Assembly: GCA_004835665.1 (NCBI GenBank)
Contig: RBKR01000002.1
Span: 372,001 to 436,000, forward strand
Reading direction: 5' to 3'
Source of the DNA: Phoma sp. XZ068
Taxonomy: Eukaryota > Ascomycota > Dothideomycetes > Pleosporales > Didymellaceae
Length of the DNA: 64,000 bases
Positions within the stretch are counted from its first letter, which is position 1; each line of letters begins with the position of its first letter. Positions 54,980-64,000 of this stretch are shown in pieces. The position numbers and the translations under genes were made by a program. Under the pieces are notes generated by a model. The model did no database searches and was not told the origin of the DNA. It saw only the letters and a list, made by a program, of their open reading frames with translations.

Positions 54980-55326
54980 GGATGGTACAAGGCAAGAACC
55001 GGGATATATGTTCATGAACAGGGGAAACCAAATATTCCATGTGAACAATACAAGGAATTTGAGCGTGTTCATGCAAGCGCATCTACTTCGAGCAGCAATG
55101 ATGAACATGACGCCCCGCTGACCGCTTGTTCCCAGGACTCACCTACAAGGTAATTGTAGGGAAGTTTATGCGTCCAAAACAAGATTCGTATAAAAGGCTG
55201 CATTTCATCTTTCAAGAAGTGCTTGTTAGCTTTACAACTGTAGTTCTTTAGGAGCCCGGTCAGCTACTGATCCAATAGCGGCCAACTAAGTAGCAAAAGC
55301 CAACCTCTCGCAAGATCAACTAAATA
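54980..55326. other. Convergent intergenic region
   Basis: 347 bp holding the 3' UTRs of the two MFS genes. Nothing else seen. Confidence 0.4.
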
Positions 55327-57711
55327 CTACCTCGCATAACCAAGCTCTGAATGTAGATCTGGATTCACCTTTGCAATCATCCATTGTGAAAACTGTCCAC
55401 TTGATCGATATACCTTGCTCCAAGCCGGAGCGGGTTGGGTGATGAAGTTGTCGTTCAAGTTGAAGGGTTCTCTGCGATCCGCTCGGTTCTCAAACCTCGT
55501 CTTCTTGACATCATCTCTCTTGCAGTTACTGCTCATCTCGAGACCATGTGCTTGCGCCTTCCTTGGGCGTTTTTTCACACTGCGCCACTCCATGCCCAAA
55601 GCCGCAGGTACGGCCAAGCATGCGACAAACAGTATAGCAAGAAAGGTCCCGTGTGTCAAAGACCAGTTGTATGTTTCCAGTACCCTTCCTTGAAGTTCTG
55701 GAGGTACAGAGCGTGTTAGATCGGTTGCCCCCGACTCCAGAACATGGCCTACATCGATGCCTTCGATGCGCTTCAGGCCCTCAGAGAACTTCTTAATGTA
55801 TAAATTCTGGCCAACAGCCGTAAAGACCGCACCACCAAGCGTTTGGAACAGTGATAGCATAGCTGTGCCAATTGGCACGTCTCTTCTATCTAGTACGACT
55901 TGTACAGCTAGATTGGGATGGCCTGTGATGTGTTAGTTTGCAGCACTTCATGTGCATGTGCGATAAATGGGACACTGACCCATCTGGAAACCGACACCGA
56001 TGCCTAGAATAACCAAGTAGCCGATCCACTTAGCACTCTCCGTATGGGTAGTCAAAGTGGTGATAAGGCCGGTACCAACTGCCATACAGCAAGATCCTAC
56101 AATTATGGATGGAGAATAGTACCCAATGCGCTGGACCAGCCCTCCGGACAGAATCGATCCGACGATAGTCGAGAGAACGAACGGTAGAGAGTTGGCACCT
56201 GACTGGAAAGCGGACACTCCCTTGATCGCTTGGAACCATAGCGGAATGTAAATGGACACTGTCAGTAATGTAGCACCAACGCAGAATTGCGACGCACAAC
56301 CACATGCTACACTCCGTTGAAGAAAAATTCGTGTGGGTATCGTCGCGGTAGTGACTCGAGTCAGGTATTGCCAAAGCATGAAAGCAAAAAGTAAGGCTGC
56401 GAAGATGGCAAGGAGAGCTATAAGGCGGGGCGAACTCCACGAATACTCTGCGGCACCCCATTCCAAAGCCAGCAGGAGGCAGGTTATACTGGGTAGAAAT
56501 AGAAAGGTTCCGAGAGGATCCATTTGTCGCACGGTATCCTTCCAGCCTTTCGTTCGCGGTTTGTTCTCCTTCAATTCCAACAGGAACAGAACGACCACAA
56601 TCGTGACAGCTCCCAGTGGTATGTTAATGTAAAAGCAGAATCGCCACGTCAATCCACTGCCTGTGAATGCACCACCTAGTAGTGGTCCTGTCACGCTTGC
56701 GACCCCGAAGCAAGCACCAAAAAGACCTTGAAGAAGAGGTCGGCGATGCAAAGGTACTGTGTTCAGCATGATTAGAATCGCCCCAGTATACACCCCGCTG
56801 CTCCCTAGTCCTGCAATCGCTCTGCCGACTATCAACATAACGCTGTTTTGTGCTGCACCACAGATTGCGCTTCCGATCTCAAAGAAAAAAATAGCCGACA
56901 GAAAAACTGGCTTGGTGGGAAAGAATGTGTATATGCGCCCGTATAGGAGTATAAACCCACAGGATGTGAGCATATATACGCTTGCGTACAATCCAATGTC
57001 CGCTATACTGTCAAATTGATTCGTAATCGCAGGAATTGCAGGCCCAATTATTGTTCTGTCGAGCGCAACAAGAAAAATTGAAATGTACAACGAAGCCATG
57101 ATCAACGCTGTCTTTGCTGGCGAAGGATTAGCTGGCTTCCCCTCGTGCTTCTCCAAGTATGGTAGAAAATCCTTGCCGGACGGTCCTGGGCAGTCGGTCT
57201 TGCCTTGAACTGACTGCACTGTGAATGGATGACTTGCTCTACTCGGCTTTGTATGCGTGAGACGACTTGTAGAGGGCTTTACGGCTCCAGTCCGTTGTTG
57301 CGTGCCGACCCGCCTGGATGGCCAAGAGAAGTTCTCGATGTTGCTCTTTGACCGACTAGAAGCTGTGGACTTGTCTCTTGATTGTTCGGTACCATGGCAC
57401 ATGAATGATTGTGTCAGGTTCGTCTTGCTTGAAATTCTTATATCATGTTGGGTCATGTTGAGGTCCGCCATTGAGGGATTCGTAGCCGCCGGGTGTATGC
57501 TATTGGCTATTTGCTGTCGTGATGTTCTTGGAGCGTACGCTGTCTCGCACTTACATGCTAATGCGGCGACAGTGATTTTAGAACATCTCCTCTGAGGTGG
57601 GTATGAACCTTGATACTTTTTGACGGCTTTAGGGTTGCCGGGAGCGTAGTATTCGGTCAAGTTCCCAGCATTTGCTGTATGATTCGATGCTCGTATAGAT
57701 GGCCCGGTCAT
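55327..57711 (-). CDS. MFS drug/toxin efflux transporter (DHA2-like, 14-helix type) with long N-terminal extension
   Basis: Exons 57711-55980 and 55922-55327 (donor GTCAGT, branch CTAAC) give 775 aa. Membrane helices begin at about residue 205 (TALIMASLYISIFLVALDRT), and the family motifs include ITNQFDSIADIGLYASVYML, GRAIAGLGSSGVYTG and VTGPLLGGAFT, followed by GLTWRFCFYINIPLGAV (motif C-like and helix 6 regions). Family role: proton-driven export of drugs or secondary metabolites at the plasma membrane. The roughly 200-residue hydrophilic N-terminus is much longer than usual (about 50-80). An internal ATG at 57471 would shorten it by 80 residues; the part before that has several Cys and may be leader. 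It converges on the MFS importer and may export a product or toxic intermediate of the cluster. Confidence 0.86.
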
Positions 57712-60699
57712 TGTATAACGTTAGTTTTCTAGTGCCTTGGTCCCGATAAAGCTTCCATGTGCGGTATAGACAGCTAGACAGCAGTCATTGCTGGATTAAT
57801 AATGCCAACCGGGCAAAGCTGCCGTGAAAAGGGAAGAGGGGGGCTAGAAACATGGTGACTGCCGTACCACAGGCAGTCCCGTCGTGTACGACCATACGAT
57901 CATCTCTATTTTCTTATTCCACCATCTGAAGACGCAGTATCGGTAATTTCTAAAGCAAAACACCAACATTGTTCGCTCAGCTATGCATCCAAGCTTCACG
58001 CAGGTGACTCAGCTTTGCGCCTTTGGTACACATACATTATCGCATGACACGCATCCGGCTTCGAAATCTGTGCGCCGATTCGTGTATGCTTCCCGAGCTG
58101 CAGCGGATGTGCAGGTCAGCCGGCGCTTACCTGGGGATCCGAATACGTCCCTGTCTTCCGGATGCACGTCACACAATGAAACATCAAGCGTTCTAGATAA
58201 CATTTACGATTAGGTACTCGAACTATATGAGATAGAAAATGATGTTAATACCGAAACTAGACTGGGTGAGTAGTGGTGAGGTGGCAAGTGAAAATGGGAA
58301 GGCAGTGTTTGTTCCTATCTAGGTAGTATTGCACCCCTCGCCAGAAAACGGGTACAACTCCTCTTCTCTACCTACTCATAAGAACCCCAGAGCTCTCCAA
58401 ATTTTGCCTCATTTTCCAAGGTCTCCATTCGCGGATAACGATGTTTGAAAACCTATGAATCTTGTTCAGAGTTGCCGATTATAACAACCTGAGTTGGAGC
58501 ACTGACAATTTGCAGCGAGAACTTTCGTTCTTTTTGTTGCTTCTGCGGTTACCTTTCGTACCGGAAAGCGGCCCAAGGATTGGAGCGGTATTCGGAACCG
58601 GTTACTGTAAAGTTGACATACAACGAACGGATCTGTGGTTGGTGAGCATGCGGATTTCCAGACTTATTCTATAGATTTGGCCTCAGACTGCGCGTTATCG
58701 CATCCATGATATGGTCTTCGAATTATCATCGTCGTTCTCGTACAGCGCTACTGCCCATCCAGTGGAACGCTGTTGCAGGAGTCTTGATCTGGATGAACAC
58801 GTGTTGCGAAGTTAGACTGGTCTAGCTACGAAAGGGCGGCGCCTTCGACTGGAGAGAAAACTTCAGCACAGCTCGATCTCGTGGACCTGTAAAAAAGTGG
58901 ATCCCACTTTGACACACCTGCCGACGTAATGTGTATCGACGCGAGTTACATGACCACGAAGCACTGGACTGTCCCCCACACTTGGTGCTCTCTGGTAAAA
59001 TGCTCTTCCAATTCTACTCTCGCAATTCCCTCAAACGTTACAGGAATCCGGAAGGCGTATAAATATCGGAAACTTACGCTTCCGAAGGAAGTAATTGTGC
59101 TATGGATACTCGCGGCAGCCAATCGACCAAGGTGTGCCTTCATGAACGCCCGAAGCATATCTATCATATCTTAGCAGTATCCAACTGGAATGACGGCCAG
59201 ATTCACGGCGAGGCTGGCCTCCATAACTTAGAAAGAACGGCTTTCGTGGTTTGACAAAAGAGAACATATTCCGAAGCCCCTTGTTCAAAGATGAAGTCTG
59301 GAGGGTCTCTCTCCGTCGACCAGGGGACCCGGACGATATGTCGGCAACTCACATGCAACCTCTTCTGCCAGAGGAGTTGCTTGATACACCTCAAGGATCT
59401 CGGATCATGGCTAGGGACACATCTTTCGCGACCGCCAATTCCTTTTCACTGGATACGATACCGCTTCTCGATGTGCGATTTCTCTGCCCATCTGTCGTCG
59501 CTGGAGAGGCGAAACCGTCTCAGAAATCAACACAGAACGCCACAGGAACGCGTCTTGCCTTTGTCATGCTTCCCAGATTGGCCAGTGCTTGGAGCTCTCC
59601 ATATAATTGGACTTTGCCTATCCTGACAGGTTTCTCTTGGAAAGTGCACTTCATAGGGGCAAAGCTTATGGGGCGCAATGGCAAGCATGGCTGCAGAAAG
59701 CAAAGAACCTGGACCGAACGTTTCAACCTGACGGCTGACGATGAACCTGCTAAGAGTATGAAAAACGCCTGGCGCGCATGCAGACACTTTGGCCATGGTT
59801 ACCACCCGGTAAACACCCTGACCTTTAGATAATTGAGCCACGGAGACTACCTACGGCTCCTCTGCGGCTCGGCAGATATCTACTCTTTAGATTGCGCCCG
59901 CACCCCCTATCGGTAGAACGCACAACTGTTGTATGCGATACCCAAATTGAAATATCATGACTTATCAGTGGAATGTTTTGAGACAGGCCAAGTATACAAA
60001 GCAAAATGGCATGGCTTCTACACGCGTTGCGATCGGTTTTAAAAAGGCCAAGATGCATGGCACTATGAGTAAGACAGCCGGAGTGTCTCTTTTCTCCCTC
60101 AACGGGTACATGTGAAATTGGAGATGAATAAAATCAGGTGAACATGTAAATATTGGACGATGAGCACGGTCAAGTAGTAGATACCCTACGCTCTTTTTCT
60201 TTGAGTCGAACTATCTTCAGGTTACATGCAGGTGTCTCTCTGTCTATGCACCATGAGCAGAAGAGCGCCGAGGCACTCGATGCTTGCAGTATAGGGGCTG
60301 AAATACCTTTACCCTAAATTATGCTACACATCTTGTCGCACTTTGACAACACAAAAAGAGGCCGCAAGCGCAGTGTAGTGATCGCTGAAGATAATAGCAC
60401 AGTAGCCGTCATCACATGTGCAGTTTTTTCAGGCTTCACTTACTGCGGGTATAATGCTCATTATCGTCGCTTTGATATGATTGCCGCGATGTGATGGCAT
60501 GGATACGACTCGCGTCCTGTGATAGTCCGACTCATGATTGATATCACGCCTTGATTAATGAAACACCCCCCAAGGTACACCGGCTAGGGCCAAAGAATCA
60601 CCCAAAAATCATCGTTGGTTTTGCAGAGGCACATCGTATCACTTGCGGTCAATGTACTTTCAAGTATATATTGCGCTCAAGTCTGTATGTACTTGGGAG
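57712..60699. other. Gene-poor stretch, about 3 kb
   Basis: No gene is supported. A 193-codon plus-strand frame (59251-59832) is the longest open frame; it has no motif, no helix pattern and overlapping minus-strand frames of similar quality, so it is not called. No tRNA, tandem repeat or TE terminal structure was recognised. The left end includes the promoter of the efflux transporter. Confidence 0.4.
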
Positions 60700-61820
60700 T
60701 CACGTCGCTCTATTCGAGTTCTTTGCAACCACATCTGTACTTTTACCCGGCAGAGGGTTATTCCTCTCAACAATCGCTGCTGTGGTATCCTTCGGCGCTT
60801 CTTCTGTCTCCTCTCCATCCTCCACGATCTTGCTCAGCCTGCCATCCTTCTGCATCTCAGGTCTTCCTAACGTCGCAAGCTCGACTTCTTCGACTTGTAC
60901 TTGTTTAATTCTTTCGTTCCCCGTGCTCATCTCAAGATCGAGATCCTTCGTATAAAGATGCCCACTGCGAGGTCCTTGCTTTTTACCAACAAGCGCCCAG
61001 ACCGATAACCCTGCAACAGCCAGTGCGATAAGGAAAAACGGCACCATGATCGTCCTTCCAGCAAGTTCATTCTGACACTGTGCCCGGTAGTCCTTTCGGG
61101 CCTCGCCCACATGCCTTGAGTCCTCTAGCTCACAGACCCATGTCTCGAGGTCGAAAATTCCGGAGTCATAGCGGTAGTATCTGTAGCCTGATGGAGACTC
61201 AGCATTTGGCGTCTTTGGAATGAGGTCGTTCTCGAATTTTGATGAAGCCTTATGAGACACGAACATCGCTACAAGAGCGGTCAAGACAAGGACAGCATTG
61301 ATGATATGCAGAATCATAGCGTTACGGCGGAAGGCTCGTGTCTGTGTCTATTTGGCATTTAGCTTCCGTGCCCCTCCCTGTCAAGAATACAAGGATGACT
61401 CACTCGTCTGCCTGCTCTCCAGTCCCAACCAACAAAGGACAAATGTGCCAAGCTCAGGAGAATGTTGAGCATTGCTACGACCAGTACAAGCTTCTCGGGC
61501 ACACGGAAGAGATTGTGAGGAAGAGCGGCTACAAGATGATCTCCTCCGGGTTCGCCTTGAATGTCGTCGTTTACAAGGAAGAACCCCATCTCGGCGTTAG
61601 ACTCAACGAAGCTGTAGCTATATGCCTTGAGGGCCAGAGCTGCTACGGATAACAGTAACAGAAGACTAAGCGATACCACCGAGAGGATCCGTGATGCCCG
61701 GTAGAGGCGATCATCATTATAGGGCGGAGGGTTGGTGGTTGGAGATGCATTGTTGCGTCGCTTCACTGCCGATGAGAGCTTGCTGGCGATCGCCCGGAAC
61801 CTGGTCGTGACTGTGTTCAT
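60700..61820 (-). CDS. Four-helix membrane protein of unknown function
   Basis: Not recognised. Exons 61820-61404 and 61341-60700, both phase 0, give 352 aa. A basic Ser/Arg-rich N-terminus precedes helix 1 (ILSVVSLSLLLLLSVAALAL); helix 2 is near LVLVVAMLNILLSLAHLSFV. The second exon starts TRAFRRN and has helix 3 (MILHIINAVLVLTALVAMFV), then a roughly 85-residue loop with two Cys (WVCELEDSR, CQNELAG), and helix 4 (MVPFFLIALAVAGLSVWALV). The last 100 residues are an acidic cytosolic tail. Two hydrophobic pairs separated by a Cys-bearing loop are reminiscent of fungal plasma-membrane proteins of MARVEL/SUR7 style, but no signature motif was found. Confidence 0.7.
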
Positions 61821-63717
61821 ACTAGGCTGGCGGCCTTCTCCAGCTCTTTCTCGAACTTGGTACCTAACGAGCTGCCGTGATCTGTCCCGTATTAGATGAT
61901 TATATAAGTTCAGTCCCCAAGCTTGACTGTCAAGAAGTCAAGTTGGAAGCTGCAGTAGAAGGTCGAATTAGAAACAAGAAGAGGAAACGGGCGATGAGCT
62001 GACGTGACACGGCACAGGATACATAAGATCCTGTCTTCCGTCCGAACGTGTGGCATATATGCTGCAAACCTCGGTCATCGCTGCAATTGTCATGGTTCGC
62101 ACGTCCACCGCCTGTCGTAGGCACGGCTGTCAATGCTGTGTTCCCAGCATCTCGCTGCTTCTTCGATCTAGACGAGGGGGCGCTTTAAACGGACACATAG
62201 CATGCCGCTCCATCTCACCGTCCTCACAATGCTGATTGTAGCGATCAAACGCGAGATGGCGGTCTGGATTGGCTGTTGTTGTGTTGCGAGACGAGTGGCG
62301 TTAGAGATGTGCGACACGTTCGCGGGCGCACGGACCTGAGGATGTCCGAACTGCAACACTGCTAACAACAACAACGAGGCATGCGTTCGCTCTGAGGCAC
62401 TCAGCTTGATGCAAGACGCGTGGTCGATCTAACAATTCGCAATATGATCGTTCAAGCAAGACTCGATCAGGTGTAGTATTTAAAGCGCAATAAAGCCATC
62501 AGATCGCAGTCGCGCAGATTCCCTATAACGGCTGTGTCCCGAGGTCGTATGAAGGAGCCCTTCGTGTTTAATTGTTCGCAAGGTTGATTATAGAGGACGA
62601 AACAAGCAATGGCCATTGTTCGCCTCATGATGGTTGGGTACGAAAGGGCGTACGTAAATCGCTGATCCTCTTCACGTCACCGTTCGATCTGAACAACATG
62701 TTGGGTTTGAACTAAAAAGGCAACCTGCTGTCCCGCGGGTACCAACAGCATGGTATTCGAAACGCGACGTAAACTTCTTGGTCGCATGCACCACTTCCAG
62801 CATCAAAGCTGCAGAGCTACAGCGACACGATCGATATCCTCACCCCCAGACACAGGTGATGATCATAAGCTGATTGCCAGTATGGCAATAATATGGTGTT
62901 CTCCGCAAGAACCAGTCGGAGACTAGTCGCAATTCGCTGACTTTTCCTCGCTCTTAATATTTCTCACTGATTGGCTCGCGTAGCGCAATCTTCGAGGTCA
63001 GCCACCCCAATGCATGTTGAACGTCCTCTCCTTCTTTCATCAGATTCCTTCAACGACTTCAAAACATCTTTAAAATGTTCCCAGGTCAGTCGATTTTTTT
63101 GAGTTATCTATTGCAAATCCGGATATTATGGTTATTGCCAATATTGACTGGAAAGGTAAAAATGCGGGGTGACCGGGTGGCTGAGCCAGACTTCTACAGG
63201 CATTTGGCGTTCTGGTGAACAGCACCATCTTCATGCGTGCTTCGCAACCTTCTCTGTCCGTTTCATTGCTTCATGATGCCTCTCCATTCGAAAGTAGCAG
63301 TGTGGCAGCGAATGTGCAACTTTCTAAGCATGGAAGGCCAATGGTATAGAAGTTTCGCGGTGTGATTTCCAATCTGGCACTCAGCCAAGACAGCCAATCG
63401 CTTGCACAGCCTCGACCCGGACGACCTGGTTCGGCGGTACTTGTGTGGTTTTTCCTGGTTCTCGTGGAGGCCTTGCCCTTTCAGCTCAATAATTATGACG
63501 ACCAGGTTCAAATTCAGAAGGTCCATCCTTCAAAGGCGTAAGCTCCTCAATTGATGGCGGGGCAAGGAATGAGTATAAGTAATGAGGGCCGCGCCTTAAG
63601 TATTTGGACCCCGTTCAAATTGCTCAAAACTTCTCAATCCGCCTTGCCGCCAGTGAAAGCTTGCCTTTACAAAGACTTACTTTAGTTGCTCTGCTCGCCA
63701 ATCGCACGCTTGCCAAG
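61821..63717. other. Gene-poor stretch and promoter of the cupredoxin-like gene
   Basis: 1.9 kb without a supported gene. An ATG with a donor-like sequence right after it (63075-63090, AAAATGTTCCCAG then GTCAGT) resembles a gene start, but no downstream exon fits. TATAAG at 63574-63579 lies about 140 bp before the next ATG. Confidence 0.4.
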
Positions 63718-64000
63718 ATGCACCGCATCATCGCTTCCGTTTTTGTGACCCTCGCTTCGGCTGCGGTACATAACGTGGATGTCGGGGAGGGTGGACTGAC
63801 GTTTGATCCTCAGACCATCAGCGCTGTTGCGGGCGACACCGTTATATTCAAGCTCTATCCTCAACACAACGTTGTCGAGAGTAGCTTCGACAGCCCTTGC
63901 CAGACCAATGATGACAGCTTTTTTTCGGGACCCTTCTCAGGCTCTGATAATGGAGCTAAGAAGTTTGTGGTGAATGTTACCAGCAATGACCCTGTGTACT
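63718..64000 (+). CDS. Secreted cupredoxin-like (extracellular serine-rich type) protein, 3' end beyond window
   Basis: Open frame from ATG 63718 (GCCAAGATG) to the window edge, 94 complete codons. A signal peptide (IIASVFVTLASAAV) is followed by a cupredoxin start: HNVDVGEGGLTFDPQTISAV, then AGDTVIFKLYPQHNVVESSF with a His in the copper-ligand position, then DSPC and FFSGPFSG. These are the marks of fungal extracellular serine-rich cupredoxins, usually followed by a Ser/Thr-rich tail and GPI signal. Family role: cell-wall or secreted protein, with copper binding not always retained. A TATA element at 63574 supports the start. It is truncated by the window, so later copper ligands cannot be checked. 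Confidence 0.82.
   Translation, partial: MHRIIASVFVTLASAAVHNVDVGEGGLTFDPQTISAVAGDTVIFKLYPQHNVVESSFDSPCQTNDDSFFSGPFSGSDNGAKKFVVNVTSNDPVY

Noticed and set aside
59251..59832. 193-codon plus-strand frame in the gene-poor right arm
   Set aside because: No domain, signal or membrane pattern; similar-quality frames on the minus strand; no convincing promoter.
63075..63240. Gene-start-like ATG followed by a donor GTCAGT
   Set aside because: Candidate downstream exons give only short, unstructured products; no frame could be supported.

Overview
The window is nuclear DNA of a filamentous ascomycete (Pezizomycotina), probably a Dothideomycete of Pleosporales type; the class-level placement is inference. 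Genes carry short introns (about 42-90 nt) with GT..AG borders and CTAAC/CTGAC-like branch points, both strands are used without operons, and several products belong to families known from moulds: PalA, Crz1, Rud3, the fungal-specific complex I 21.3 kDa subunit, DUF3431, Zn2Cys6 regulators and GH5_5 cellulase. Exon coordinates were worked out by reading splice signals and checking frame by hand. They are given in each entry and are not backed by transcripts.

Layout. 0-5 kb: an intron-bearing tRNA-Asp, a tiny one-helix membrane protein, the Golgi golgin RUD3 and a DUF3431 protein. 5-12.3 kb: a cation/pH signalling neighbourhood with CRZ1 (calcineurin target), palA/RIM20 (ambient-pH pathway) and the copper chaperone ATX1. 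13.5-20.6 kb: a DJ-1/PfpI-fold protein without the usual cysteine, a vacuolar-type amino-acid transporter with a GC-AG intron and a minimal uORF, and small minus-strand proteins, two of which end in a membrane helix. 20.6-26.2 kb: a gene-poor accessory block with a decayed 126-bp-repeat gene, a roughly 32-bp minisatellite, a 21-bp direct repeat and isolated coding-like exons. 26-34.2 kb: two orphan genes, complex I subunit 21.3 kDa, a RING/coiled-coil protein and a secreted GH5 endoglucanase. 35.9-48.2 kb: an NmrA-like reductase, a signal-peptide membrane protein, two small hydrophilic proteins, a cytochrome P450, a probably mitochondrial RRM protein, an UNC93-like transporter and a DUF7923-like protein.

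49-58 kb looks like a small metabolic cluster: an M20 amidohydrolase, a divergent Zn2Cys6 regulator with unusual cysteine spacing, an allantoate-permease-type MFS importer and a DHA-type MFS exporter. Hairpins and a shared 12-mer lie in the promoters. This suggests regulated uptake and hydrolysis of an amide-linked nitrogen source, but the substrate cannot be read from sequence. 58-64 kb is sparse, with a four-helix membrane protein and, running off the right edge, a secreted cupredoxin-like protein.

Nothing here is a clear new defence or mobile system. The best leads are the decayed repeat gene near 23 kb, the 49-55 kb cluster with its promoter palindromes and odd zinc cluster, and the start-overlapping uORF of the amino-acid transporter.
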